From Flavobacterium ammonificans (GTDB lineage Bacteria > Bacteroidota > Bacteroidia > Flavobacteriales > Flavobacteriaceae), in contig NZ_AP025185.1 in assembly GCF_020886115.1 (NCBI RefSeq), forward strand, positions 1,736,001 to 1,800,000: DNA of 64,000 nucleotides, in the 5' to 3' direction. A program made the translations under genes and the position numbers. Below the pieces are notes generated by a model that was given only the letters and a program-made list of their open reading frames with translations, was not told the DNA's origin and did no database searches. Below, one piece after another: positions 53,895-61,869 of this stretch (position 1 is the first letter of the stretch; each line of letters opens with the position of its first letter).

Positions 53895-53930
53895 TAGCAT
53901 TTTCTTGAATTAGAAAATGCTATTTTTTTT
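53895..53930 (+). terminator. Terminator after the YeeE-type pair
   Basis: The 11-bp arms TAGCATTTTCT (53895-53905) and AGAAAATGCTA (53912-53922) are followed by eight T. The right arm includes the stop codon of the convergent lysoplasmalogenase gene at 53920-53922. Confidence 0.9.
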
Positions 53931-54591
53931 GGTTTAAATTTAAAATTCCCCAAACAATACCATATTGAGCTGCCAAATAAGTAACCATAATTAAAAAGGA
54001 AGCAAATGGAATGGCTTGGTAAAATTTGTTAAATGCTAAAATACTATCAGAAGCAATAAATAGAATTGCACCAATTAATACGGATTGATAGGGTATTTTA
54101 GCCCATTGATAACTTCCTTTTAATGCAAAATACAACATACTGCTAATTACAACAGCATACACTATAACAGGCACAGTAAGCGGTCCTAACTTCGGACCTA
54201 ATGTAGTTATCATTCCAAAAAAATAAAGTAAAATAAGTCCTATTCCGGCTCCAAAACTAATTTTGTTGGAAATGGATGCAGTTACCGCTTGTTGGTTAAA
54301 AAGCACGATATAAAATACATGAGAAATCAAGAATGCTACTAGACCAATTATAAAATAGAGTTCCCCTTTATTAGCAAATAATAAAACAATATCACCAATC
54401 CATGAAAAAGTCAACGCAATTAAAAGAGTAGACTTAGTTTTGAACTTTTCTGACACATATACCGCAATTAGTAAAAAGGGAAGTAAAAAGGGTTTCATTA
54501 AACGAGACATTTCTTCTTGCTCTAGTGCAGTTATAGCTAAATAGAGGAAACTAAATCCTAAATAAATAAACAATACGGTTTTATTTTTCAT
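53920..54591 (-). CDS. Lysoplasmalogenase (YhhN/TMEM86 family)
   Basis: The 223-residue protein has seven to eight hydrophobic segments. The pattern PFLLPFLLIAVYVSEKFKTKSTLLIALTFSWIGDIVLLFANKGELYFIIGLVAFLISHVFYIVLF and ILFIASDSILAFNKFYQAIPFASFLIMVTYLAAQYGI fits the YhhN family, including its conserved GD and SDS acids. Family enzymes hydrolyse the vinyl-ether bond of lysoplasmalogens. It follows the sterol-desaturase-like gene by 12 bp, so both are co-transcribed. That partner resembles alkylglycerol monooxygenase, which strengthens a role in ether-lipid turnover. Confidence 0.88.
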   Translation of the reverse strand: MKNKTVLFIYLGFSFLYLAITALEQEEMSRLMKPFLLPFLLIAVYVSEKFKTKSTLLIALTFSWIGDIVLLFANKGELYFIIGLVAFLISHVFYIVLFNQQAVTASISNKISFGAGIGLILLYFFGMITTLGPKLGPLTVPVIVYAVVISSMLYFALKGSYQWAKIPYQSVLIGAILFIASDSILAFNKFYQAIPFASFLIMVTYLAAQYGIVWGILNLNQKK

Positions 54592-54603
54592 ATTTCAAAA
54601 TAG

Positions 54604-55869
54604 TTATGCTATTGCTAATTTTTCTGACTTGAAATCGGTACTTACAAAATACAAAGTTCCAAAAAATGAAATACTAATGAATGCCATTACTAAATAGGTT
54701 CCGTATGGAATGAGTTGATCAATTTGAAACCAATTTCCTAACGCAACAACTACACCTGTACCATAAGTAAAACGAATGGTTTCCCATAGCATGGCATATT
54801 TATTTGTATCCATTAATTCGGTATAACTATACACACTGATAAAGATGAAGAAAGCATAGATGAAAATATTTTCTAAGCTTAGATTGGCAATTGAAAGATA
54901 TAGAATACTTACTAATCCTAAGGTTAGAAATAGTTGAAATAAAGACCAGTACAATAATAGCTTTGAATGTTGCGAACCGTATTTTGTAAATTGATATACA
55001 TTAGTGATTTTAGCAACTGGATATTTTTCTTCAAAATTAGCCGGACGCCAACCAGTTGGTTGAAACCAAATAGTCAGTTTATCTTTCCAATTCTCAGCGC
55101 GCCAAGCATCCGAAATTAATAACCAAAGATGTTGAAAGTTAATACGGAATGGGTTCCAAGTTTGAGCGGGTCTTGTGATTCCAAAAACAGCTGGTACATC
55201 GTCTAACTCTTCTTGGAATGTTCCGAATAGTTTATCCCAAAAAATGAAAATCTGTCCGTGATTTTTATCCATGTATTCTGGATTGATGGCATGATGTACA
55301 CGATGGTGTGATGGTGTCACAATTATTTTTTCTAAAATCCCCATTTTCTTAATGTGCTTGGTATGGTACCAAAACTGTAAAAACAAATGAATTGGCAATG
55401 TTATAGCAATCACTTTGGCAGGAACTCCTACGATAGCTGCTGGTAATAAAAGGAAAGTAAAAAGATTGACAAAACTTGAAATGCTTTGGCGTAAAGCACA
55501 AGATAGATTAAATTCTTCACTACTATGGTGAATAGCGTGTTTATTCCATAAAAAATTGATTTGATGCGATAAACGGTGCGACCAATAGCCATAAAAATCA
55601 ATTACAATAAAAGCAATTAATATAGAAGCAATTGAAACCTCTTGTTGGAATAATGCTAAATGAATTGACATCCATTCGTAAGATAATAGAGTCACACTTA
55701 GTCCCAAGACGTCTTTTAATGAGTTTATTATTCCAGAACTAATACTTGATACAGAATCCATTAAGGGAGCTGTATCTTCTCCTTTGTAATATCCATACAA
55801 TTTTTCAATGATAATCAATACCAAAAAAATCGGCATTGCGTAAACTAAAATAGCAGCATATTCTTTCAT
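54604..55869 (-). CDS. Fatty acid hydroxylase/sterol desaturase family protein, alkylglycerol-monooxygenase-like
   Basis: The 421-residue membrane protein has the di-iron histidine boxes YWSHRLSHQINFLWNKHAIHHSSEEFN near 100-125 and SHHRVHHAINPEYMDKNHGQIFIFWDKLFGTFQ near 192-225. A C-terminal membrane region of four further segments (KLLLYWSLFQLFLTLGLVSILYL onward) follows. Length and extra C-terminal segments resemble alkylglycerol monooxygenase rather than the short sterol desaturases. That enzyme cleaves ether lipids using pterin and oxygen. I chose ATG at 55869 (MKEYAAILVY); a TTG three codons earlier is in frame. The lysoplasmalogenase gene follows by 12 bp. Confidence 0.87.
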   Translation of the reverse strand: MKEYAAILVYAMPIFLVLIIIEKLYGYYKGEDTAPLMDSVSSISSGIINSLKDVLGLSVTLLSYEWMSIHLALFQQEVSIASILIAFIVIDFYGYWSHRLSHQINFLWNKHAIHHSSEEFNLSCALRQSISSFVNLFTFLLLPAAIVGVPAKVIAITLPIHLFLQFWYHTKHIKKMGILEKIIVTPSHHRVHHAINPEYMDKNHGQIFIFWDKLFGTFQEELDDVPAVFGITRPAQTWNPFRINFQHLWLLISDAWRAENWKDKLTIWFQPTGWRPANFEEKYPVAKITNVYQFTKYGSQHSKLLLYWSLFQLFLTLGLVSILYLSIANLSLENIFIYAFFIFISVYSYTELMDTNKYAMLWETIRFTYGTGVVVALGNWFQIDQLIPYGTYLVMAFISISFFGTLYFVSTDFKSEKLAIA

Positions 55870-55940
55870 ACAAGTCAATTATTTTATCAAATATAAAATA
55901 AAACCGCTTGTTTTTTGAATAAAGGAAAAAAAATATAAGA

Positions 55941-56216
55941 TTAGATGATTTCAGCACTTAGCCCTGCTGCCAATAATTGAATGCATTGTGGCTTTAGTTT
56001 ATCATAGATATCTGTCTTGACTGTACATTTACCGTTGTAATGAATAATTAGCGAACATTGTTCTGCTTGTTCTGGAGTATGATCACATACGCGAACCAAA
56101 GTTTCAATTACGTGATCAAAAGTATTGACATCGTCATTGTACACTACAATTTCATTATTGGCAGTTGTCGTTTCTTGGGTACGAACTCGTTCTCTTACTT
56201 TTTCTTTAGTACTCAT
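55941..56216 (-). CDS. clpS: ATP-dependent Clp protease adaptor ClpS
   Basis: The 91-residue protein has an unstructured N-terminus and the ClpS core VVYNDDVNTFDHVIETLVRVCDHTPEQAEQCSLIIHYNGKCTV, including the NDD/T residues that hold the N-degron amino group. It delivers N-end-rule substrates to ClpA/ClpC. It follows prmA by 35 bp on the same strand. The clpS-prmA-tpiA order is one I know from other Flavobacteriia. Confidence 0.95.
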   Translation of the reverse strand: MSTKEKVRERVRTQETTTANNEIVVYNDDVNTFDHVIETLVRVCDHTPEQAEQCSLIIHYNGKCTVKTDIYDKLKPQCIQLLAAGLSAEII

Positions 56217-56251
56217 TTGAGGGTAGGTTTTGTACTTTGGTAATTACAATA

Positions 56252-57085
56252 CTAATTTACATATTTTAACGAAACCCAATTGTTTCTTTGGAATTTTTTG
56301 ATGAAAGTTAAGCCTTTTTCAGTACAAGAACCATCAATAAACGGAATGTCTTCTTCGTAGAAACCGCTAAACAAAATAGTTCCTCCAGGATTCAAACAAT
56401 CTACATACGATTGCATATCGTTTAATAGAATATTTCGGTTGATGTTAGCAATAATCAAGTCGTATTTTTTTTCTTGTAGTAAAGCGGCATCTCCTTCATA
56501 GACGCTAATGTGTTGGCAATGGTTACGTTCGGCATTCTCAATCGAATTCAAATAGCACCAATTGTCAATGTCAATAGCATCAATCGGTTGTGCGCCTTTC
56601 ATTTCAGCTAAAATAGCTAAGATTGCAGTTCCACATCCCATGTCTAAGGTTTTTAAACCATTCATATCCATTTCTAGTAAATGCTGAATCATCATGTGAG
56701 TAGTTTCGTGATGTCCTGTTCCAAAACTCATTTTTGGTTCAATAACAATATCAAACTCGGCATCTGTTTTTGGGTGGAAAGGAGCGCGAACATGACATTT
56801 TCCATCTACTTCTATAGGTTCAAAATTTTTCTCCCATTCTTCATTCCAGTTGACTTGTTCAATCTCCTCGAAAGTATAGTCGATTTTGAACTCCTCTGAT
56901 TGAAGAATGTAAACATCATCAAGTATATTTTCGTCCCATAAGTCTTTTTGTACAAAAGCATCAATGCCTGTTTCAGTTTCTGTGAAACTTTCAAATGCTT
57001 TTTCTCCTAATTCGGCAATTAGAATTTCTGAACCTAGTTCTTTTGGTTCAATAGTAAAATGGTATCCGATATAACTATTTGACAT
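56252..57085 (-). CDS. prmA: Ribosomal protein L11 methyltransferase
   Basis: The 277-residue protein has the PrmA core MSFGTGHHETTHMMIQHLLE, the SAM-binding LDMGCGTAILAILAEMKGA, AIDIDNWCYLNSIENAERN and DLIIANINRNILLNDM. The N-terminal domain that recognises L11 is present (NSYIGYHFTIEPKELGSEILIAELGE). It trimethylates L11. It has a possible promoter: TACATTTG on the minus strand at 57107-57100, with a TTG 24 bp further up. A terminator separates it from tpiA. Confidence 0.95.
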   Translation of the reverse strand: MSNSYIGYHFTIEPKELGSEILIAELGEKAFESFTETETGIDAFVQKDLWDENILDDVYILQSEEFKIDYTFEEIEQVNWNEEWEKNFEPIEVDGKCHVRAPFHPKTDAEFDIVIEPKMSFGTGHHETTHMMIQHLLEMDMNGLKTLDMGCGTAILAILAEMKGAQPIDAIDIDNWCYLNSIENAERNHCQHISVYEGDAALLQEKKYDLIIANINRNILLNDMQSYVDCLNPGGTILFSGFYEEDIPFIDGSCTEKGLTFIKKFQRNNWVSLKYVN

Positions 57086-57099
57086 GTTTTATTTTTTTG

Positions 57100-57107
57100 C
57101 AAATGTA
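57100..57107 (-). promoter_or_regulatory. Candidate -7 box of prmA-clpS
   Basis: TACATTTG on the minus strand fits TAnnTTTG. TTG at 57134-57132 gives a 24-bp spacer, one over the usual range. It lies just downstream of the tpiA terminator, as expected for a new unit. Confidence 0.45.
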
Positions 57108-57147
57108 CAGTTTCTCTTTATTTATTGTGACCAATCAAAACAAAAAA

Positions 57148-57175
57148 AAAGAGGTTTGAATGAACAAACCTCTTT
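57148..57175 (-). terminator. Terminator after tpiA
   Basis: The 11-bp arms AAAGAGGTTTG (57148-57158) and CAAACCTCTTT (57165-57175) have a 6-base loop. On the minus strand a T-run (complement of A at 57142-57150) follows. Confidence 0.9.
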
Positions 57176-57197
57176 CTGTATTTTCGAATTCTAAAAT

Positions 57198-57950
57198 TTA
57201 GATTGCGTTGATAATAGCTACGAAATCATCTGCTTTCAAAGCAGCTCCACCAATAAGACCTCCGTCAACATCTGGTTTAGAGAAAATTTCTTTTGCGTTT
57301 TCAGGTTTTACACTTCCTCCATAAAGGATTGAAACGTCTTCAGCTACATCACTACCAAAAGATTTACGTACAGTTTCTCTAATGAATTCGTGCATTTCTT
57401 GTGCTTGTTCTGGAGATGCAGTTTCTCCTGTTCCAATAGCCCAAACCGGTTCGTAAGCTAACACTACATTTTCCCAACTAGCTGCTTTAATATGGAACAA
57501 ACCATCTTTCAATTGATTTTCTACCACATTGAAATGATTGTTAGACTGACGGTCTTTTAATTCTTCACCAAAACAGAAAATTACGGTCATTTCGTGAGCC
57601 AATGCCGCATCTACTTTATTTGCAATTAAAGCATCTATTTCATTGAAAATTGCTCTACGCTCAGAGTGTCCAAGGATTACTGTGTTTACACCAACGCTTT
57701 TCAACATATCAGCAGATATTTCTCCAGTGAAAGCACCACTTTCAGCTTGGTGAACGTTTTGAGCAGCTACATCAATGTTAGTGAATTCTAAATGATCTAC
57801 AGCAGAAGCTAGGTTAACAAAAGTTGGAGCTACAATTACTTGTGCAGTACAATCAGTTGGTACTTTTGCAATTAAATCATTCAATAAATCTTCTGTTTGC
57901 TCAGCGTTTTTATGCATTTTCCAGTTACCTGCAACAATCTTTTTTCTCAT
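57198..57950 (-). CDS. tpiA: Triosephosphate isomerase
   Basis: The 250-residue protein has GNWKMHKN (catalytic lysine), VILGHSERRAIF (catalytic histidine), LAYEPVWAIGTGETASPEQAQEMHEFIR (catalytic glutamate and flexible loop 6) and ILYGGSVKPENA. It interconverts dihydroxyacetone phosphate and glyceraldehyde 3-phosphate. It is the normal length. The TlpA-type gene lies 30 bp upstream on the same strand. Confidence 0.97.
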   Translation of the reverse strand: MRKKIVAGNWKMHKNAEQTEDLLNDLIAKVPTDCTAQVIVAPTFVNLASAVDHLEFTNIDVAAQNVHQAESGAFTGEISADMLKSVGVNTVILGHSERRAIFNEIDALIANKVDAALAHEMTVIFCFGEELKDRQSNNHFNVVENQLKDGLFHIKAASWENVVLAYEPVWAIGTGETASPEQAQEMHEFIRETVRKSFGSDVAEDVSILYGGSVKPENAKEIFSKPDVDGGLIGGAALKADDFVAIINAI

Positions 57951-57980
57951 TTCAGTTGTATTAATTATAATAGTTTTAGT

Positions 57981-58478
57981 TTATTTTAACTTGTTTAGAG
58001 TTTCATTGATAAGATCAAAATCTTTTTCAATAGCTCGGTACAATACTATTTTTCCCGTTTTGTCTAAGATAATGTATCTTGGAATCCAATCTAAATCAAT
58101 GGCTTGTCCAAAAACACCTTTCATTTGGTCGTTAGCCATATAATGAGCTCCTTTTAATTCGTGTTTTTCAATACCAGCTAACCATTTATCCGCTGTTTTA
58201 TCCATCGAAATAAAAGTGAATGCTACTTCTGGATGATTGGCCTGCAATTCTTTTACTTTAGGCATTGCTTTTACACAATCGCCACACCAAGAAGCCCAAA
58301 CCTCAATAACGGTTGTTTTTCCTTTATGATTTTTAAGTATGTCTTTAAATGCTATTTGACCTCCATTGGTAGTCATAAGCGTTTCAGATAAAGCGGTTTT
58401 TGAAAATGATGTTTTCTGTGCATTGCTGGTACAAGAGAATGTAGCGAAAGCAATTACTAAAGCGACTAATTTTTTCAT
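57981..58478 (-). CDS. TlpA-family thiol-disulfide reductase (exported, probable lipoprotein)
   Basis: The 165-residue protein has an N-terminal ALVIAFATFSC lipobox-like sequence (C16) and a thioredoxin-like fold with VEVWASWCGDCVKAMPKVKEL (C65/C68). FTFISMDKTADKWLAGIEKHELKGAHYMAND and IPRYIILDKTGKIVLYRA are typical of TlpA/ResA proteins. It acts in the periplasm as a reductant of cysteines in exported or cytochrome c proteins. It lies next to the DoxX/MauE-type gene (121 bp upstream), which may be its electron source. Confidence 0.9.
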   Translation of the reverse strand: MKKLVALVIAFATFSCTSNAQKTSFSKTALSETLMTTNGGQIAFKDILKNHKGKTTVIEVWASWCGDCVKAMPKVKELQANHPEVAFTFISMDKTADKWLAGIEKHELKGAHYMANDQMKGVFGQAIDLDWIPRYIILDKTGKIVLYRAIEKDFDLINETLNKLK

Positions 58479-58598
58479 AATGCGTAAATATTTATCAAAT
58501 TTAAGGTAAAGTCAAATTAAAAATGGTAGAATTCAAACGTTAAGCCGATTTACCATCGTTATAGTTAATAACTTATCTACTTGTCAACTATTAACTAG

Positions 58599-59708
58599 TT
58601 ATAATTTTAAATCCTCAATGTCATTATAATGTACTTTTTGCTTTACAGTACCTTTTTCTAAAATGACAATACTTGGATTGGCTCTTTCAATTGTTTTTAA
58701 AGCAATCGCATCGCAAAAATAGAAGTCAAATGTAAAACCGAACTCTTTTTTTGTTTTTTCAATTTGTTCTTGAGTTGAACCTGTCATCCCAATAACTTTA
58801 TATCCTTTAGCTTCGGCTTCTTTTTGTACATTTTTCAAAAGGAGCATTCCATCTTTATTTGCAATCGCCAAATCATATGCAACAAAAACGAGCAATTTAT
58901 AATGGCGCAATAATTTTTCTTTTTGATCAAAACCATCTTTTTCCATTGTAAAATCATGGATAGGAGGAACGTAACCTTCTACTAATATCTTGTCTTTCCG
59001 ATCCACAAAAGTTGCTCCGGCTGGGATATTCATTAAATCTTTTTCAGTAAATTCAGTATCTACGCCATTTACTTTATAAATAAATACCATTTCAACTACT
59101 GATTGCGGCGCCCCTTCTGGAATCTCCATTCCTTTCTGGATATTATTACCCACTTTGAAAGGTCTAAAATCAATAATTGGTAGATGATTTAAAACCCAAT
59201 ATCCCATGATTCCGCATAAAACCAAACTGATTCCAACCAATAAATTTTGGATTTTAGCCGTAAATAAAGGCTGAACCAATTTTACATTGACAAACAAAAT
59301 CAAAATAAAGAACAACAAAACAACATCTTTTGTAAAGGATTCCCATGGGGTTAAATGCAAAGCATCTCCAAAACAACCACAATCTTTGACCACATTAAAA
59401 TAAGCAGAGTAAAATGTCAAGAAAGTAAACTTGATGATTAGAAGTAATAATAACCAAACCGTTAGTTTTGATTGATATCCTAACAAAAGCATAACTCCTA
59501 AAACCACTTCAAGAATCACTATGAAAAGTGCTAATGCTAGTGAAAATGGAATGAGAAAAGGTAGATTGAAAACAGGCTCACCAAAATATTCGGCCAACTT
59601 ATAAGAAAAACCTACAGGGTCGTTCAGTTTGATTAATCCTGAAATAATAAATAGAATCCCAACAAAAATTCGGGAGAATTGAGTGATTATATTCTTAAAA
59701 TTCATCAT
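58599..59708 (-). CDS. DoxX/MauE-like membrane protein with thioredoxin-like C-terminal domain (BT_3928 type)
   Basis: The 369-residue protein has four hydrophobic segments in the N-terminal 150 residues (FSRIFVGILFIISGLIKL; LALALFIVILEVVLGVMLLLGY; VWLLLLLIIKFTFLTFY; DVVLLFFILILFVNV) and the conserved VKDCGCFGDALHLTPWESF near 106-124, the MauE/DoxX signature cysteines. A fifth segment near 165 leads to a periplasmic domain of about 170 residues with a thioredoxin-like pattern but no CxxC. It may relay reducing power across the membrane. The order with the DUF1599 and TlpA-type genes recurs in Bacteroidota as far as I recall. The start could be either of the two ATGs at 59708 and 59705. Confidence 0.85.
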   Translation of the reverse strand: MMNFKNIITQFSRIFVGILFIISGLIKLNDPVGFSYKLAEYFGEPVFNLPFLIPFSLALALFIVILEVVLGVMLLLGYQSKLTVWLLLLLIIKFTFLTFYSAYFNVVKDCGCFGDALHLTPWESFTKDVVLLFFILILFVNVKLVQPLFTAKIQNLLVGISLVLCGIMGYWVLNHLPIIDFRPFKVGNNIQKGMEIPEGAPQSVVEMVFIYKVNGVDTEFTEKDLMNIPAGATFVDRKDKILVEGYVPPIHDFTMEKDGFDQKEKLLRHYKLLVFVAYDLAIANKDGMLLLKNVQKEAEAKGYKVIGMTGSTQEQIEKTKKEFGFTFDFYFCDAIALKTIERANPSIVILEKGTVKQKVHYNDIEDLKL

Positions 59709-59731
59709 TGTATAATTTGAGATAAAGGTGA

Positions 59732-60265
59732 TTACTTCATTAAAATTAATGCAAAAACGGCGTAATTAATCATGTCTTGGTAATTGGCATCTATGCCTTC
59801 AGAAACTAATGTTTTTCCTTTGTTGTCTTCAATTTGTTTTACGCGAAGTAATTTTTGCAGAATTAAATCCGTCAAAGAACTCACACGCATATCACGCCAA
59901 GCTTCACCATAATCATGGTTTTTATTTTCCATTAATTCTTTGGTTTCCTTAATCTTGGCATCGTATAATTCGGTAGCTCTTGCAACATCCAAATCGGGCT
60001 GATCTGCAATTCCTAATTCCAATTGAATTAAAGCCATAATGGAGTAGTTAATGATGCCAATAAATTCGCCAGATTCATCTTCGTTTACTTTACGAACCTC
60101 GTTTTCTTGTAAACTTCGGATGCGTTGTGCTTTAATAAATATTTGGTCGGTAAGTGATGGCAAACGTAATATACGCCAAGCACTTCCGTAATCTTTCATT
60201 TTATTGTTGAATAAAGAGCGACATACCGCGATAACGGCATCATATTCTTGTGAAGTATTCTTCAT
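59732..60265 (-). CDS. DUF1599-domain protein (two tandem repeats)
   Basis: The 177-residue protein has the same motif twice: NNKMKDYGSAWRILRLPSLT...RIRSLQ near 20-50 and ENKNHDYGEAWRDMRVSSLT...RVKQIE near 110-140, each followed by a segment ending INYSIMALIQLEL or INYAVFALILMK. The D-YG-AWR pattern is the DUF1599 hallmark. All-alpha fold and conserved acids suggest a nucleotide- or metal-related role, but none is proven. I chose ATG at 60265; a TTG at 60298 is in frame. It is divergent from folP. Confidence 0.88.
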   Translation of the reverse strand: MKNTSQEYDAVIAVCRSLFNNKMKDYGSAWRILRLPSLTDQIFIKAQRIRSLQENEVRKVNEDESGEFIGIINYSIMALIQLELGIADQPDLDVARATELYDAKIKETKELMENKNHDYGEAWRDMRVSSLTDLILQKLLRVKQIEDNKGKTLVSEGIDANYQDMINYAVFALILMK

Positions 60266-60354
60266 TATTGATGTATATTTGTATTCAAAATTTTTCAAAA
60301 ATAAGAATAATTTTTTTGAAAGAAGAAAAACAAGCTCTTTAAAACCAGAATGAA

Positions 60355-61179
60355 ATGACGATTAATTGCAAAGGACTGCTCATCGATTTATCAAAGCCTA
60401 AAGTAATGGGAATTTTGAATGTAACTCCGAATTCTTTTTTTGATGGTGGGAAGTATAAAAATGCTGACGAAATAGTAGCTCAGGTTCAAAAAATGCTGTC
60501 TGAAGGAGCTACTTTTATTGATATTGGCGCCTATTCTAGCAAACCGAATGCTGAATTTGTATCAGTAGAAGAAGAAATCGCCAGAATAGTTCCTATTGTT
60601 GAATTGCTCGTTCAACAATTTCCGAACATTTTGATATCAATTGATACTTTCCGATCTGAAGTTGCCGAAGCGTGTATTCTAAAAGGTGCTGCATTAATCA
60701 ATGATATTTCAGCAGGAAAATTAGACGAACTTATGTTAGGCGTTGTTGCAAAATATAATGTGCCCTACATTATGATGCACATGCGTGGGACACCACAAAC
60801 GATGACAACACTTACGCAATACGAAGATGTGGTTAAAGAAGTGCTTTTGTATTTCTCCGAACGAATCGCCGCTGCACGAAGTTTAGGTATTCATGATTTG
60901 ATTGTAGATCCTGGATTTGGCTTTGCCAAAACGCTAGAACAGAATTATGAAGTACTTCAAAAAATGGAGTTATTGCAACAATTAGAATTGCCAATTTTAG
61001 CTGGAGTTTCTAGAAAATCAATGATATATAAAGTGTTGAATACAAAAGCATCTAAATCCCTTAACGGAACCACAGCTTTAAATACTATTTCGTTGGTTAA
61101 AGGTGCTTCAATTCTCCGTGTGCATGATGTAAAAGAAGCGGTGGAATGTGTCACTTTATTTAATGCGATGAACTCATGA
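60355..61179 (+). CDS. folP: Dihydropteroate synthase
   Basis: The 274-residue protein has the DHPS motifs VMGILNVTPNSFFDGGKY, FIDIGAYSSKPNA, ISIDTFRSEVAEA, LINDISAGK, LIVDPGFGFAKTLEQNY, AGVSRKSMIYKVL (phosphate-binding) and LRVHDVKEAVE. It condenses pABA with dihydropterin pyrophosphate in folate synthesis. The STRP-type loop reads YSSKP here, as in some Bacteroidota. The downstream lipoprotein gene overlaps by 4 bp. Confidence 0.97.
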   Translation: MTINCKGLLIDLSKPKVMGILNVTPNSFFDGGKYKNADEIVAQVQKMLSEGATFIDIGAYSSKPNAEFVSVEEEIARIVPIVELLVQQFPNILISIDTFRSEVAEACILKGAALINDISAGKLDELMLGVVAKYNVPYIMMHMRGTPQTMTTLTQYEDVVKEVLLYFSERIAAARSLGIHDLIVDPGFGFAKTLEQNYEVLQKMELLQQLELPILAGVSRKSMIYKVLNTKASKSLNGTTALNTISLVKGASILRVHDVKEAVECVTLFNAMNS

Positions 61180-61745
61180 AAAATCTAAGTGTATTATTGT
61201 TGTTGGTTCTGTTTTCTTGTGGAAAAAAAGAATCGGTTTCGTTGCCCCAGTCAAATATAACTAGTGTTAAAGACGTTCAAGATTATTCTCCTGTTTATTT
61301 GTTTTTTAAAACCAATGGGAAAGATACTTTAGTAGAAGTGAATAGGAAAAATGCTATTAGTTCAACCAATTGGATTTTTCATATTGATAAACGTTTGCCA
61401 TTGCGTTTGGTTATTCCTGAAATAATCAAGTTACAAGCCAAAAAGGAGGGAAGTGCACATAAATCCGAAACCTCTGAAAATTATTTTTCGTATTCAGATA
61501 GTATTCGCAAGAATTTAGCTTTTTTGCCTTTTACTAAAGTCAATTACCAATTGACAAGTCCAAAGGGAGGAGAGCTTGTATTTATTTCAAAGAATGGTTT
61601 TTCGCTTGAAAAATTGAAGAAAACAAAAGCTAATGCTAGTTTGAAATTTGATAAAAATTTAAGTTTTGAAAAGTATCTTCAGTATAAAATAGCAATTCAA
61701 AAATTAAATTTATCCAACGTTTCAAAAGAAGAATTTGTTTATTAA
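61176..61745 (+). CDS. Predicted lipoprotein of unknown function
   Basis: The 189-residue protein has the lipobox LVLFSC (C15), then SVSLPQSNITSVKDVQDYSPVYLFFKTNGKDTLVEVNRKNAISSTNWIFHIDKRLPLRLVIPEIIKLQAKK. I do not recognise a family, though small lipoproteins with this start occur after folP in flavobacteria. It overlaps folP by 4 bp (ATGA), so it is translated from the folP message. It is membrane-anchored and faces the periplasm. Confidence 0.82.
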   Translation: MKNLSVLLLLVLFSCGKKESVSLPQSNITSVKDVQDYSPVYLFFKTNGKDTLVEVNRKNAISSTNWIFHIDKRLPLRLVIPEIIKLQAKKEGSAHKSETSENYFSYSDSIRKNLAFLPFTKVNYQLTSPKGGELVFISKNGFSLEKLKKTKANASLKFDKNLSFEKYLQYKIAIQKLNLSNVSKEEFVY

Positions 61746-61762
61746 TGCGTGGTCCTAAATCC

Positions 61763-61863
61763 CACTTCGTAAATTAAAAAACACACCCCCAGCCCCTCTC
61801 AAGAGGGGAATGTGTAATTTTTGAAAAACGTATATTGTAAATCGTATATCACACTTCGTAAAT
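61763..61863. repeat. Intergenic repeat element with G/C hairpin, flanked by 12-bp direct repeats
   Basis: CACTTCGTAAAT occurs at 61763-61774 and 61852-61863. Between them ACACA (61781-61785) pairs with TGTGT (61811-61815), enclosing CCCCTCT-CA-AGAGGGG (61793-61808). The G/C block stands out from the AT-rich surroundings. Hairpins of the form CCCCCAGCCCCTC...GAGGGG are, as I recall, scattered through flavobacterial genomes. It may also serve as a terminator for the folP unit. Confidence 0.6.
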
Positions 61864-61869
61864 CGAATA

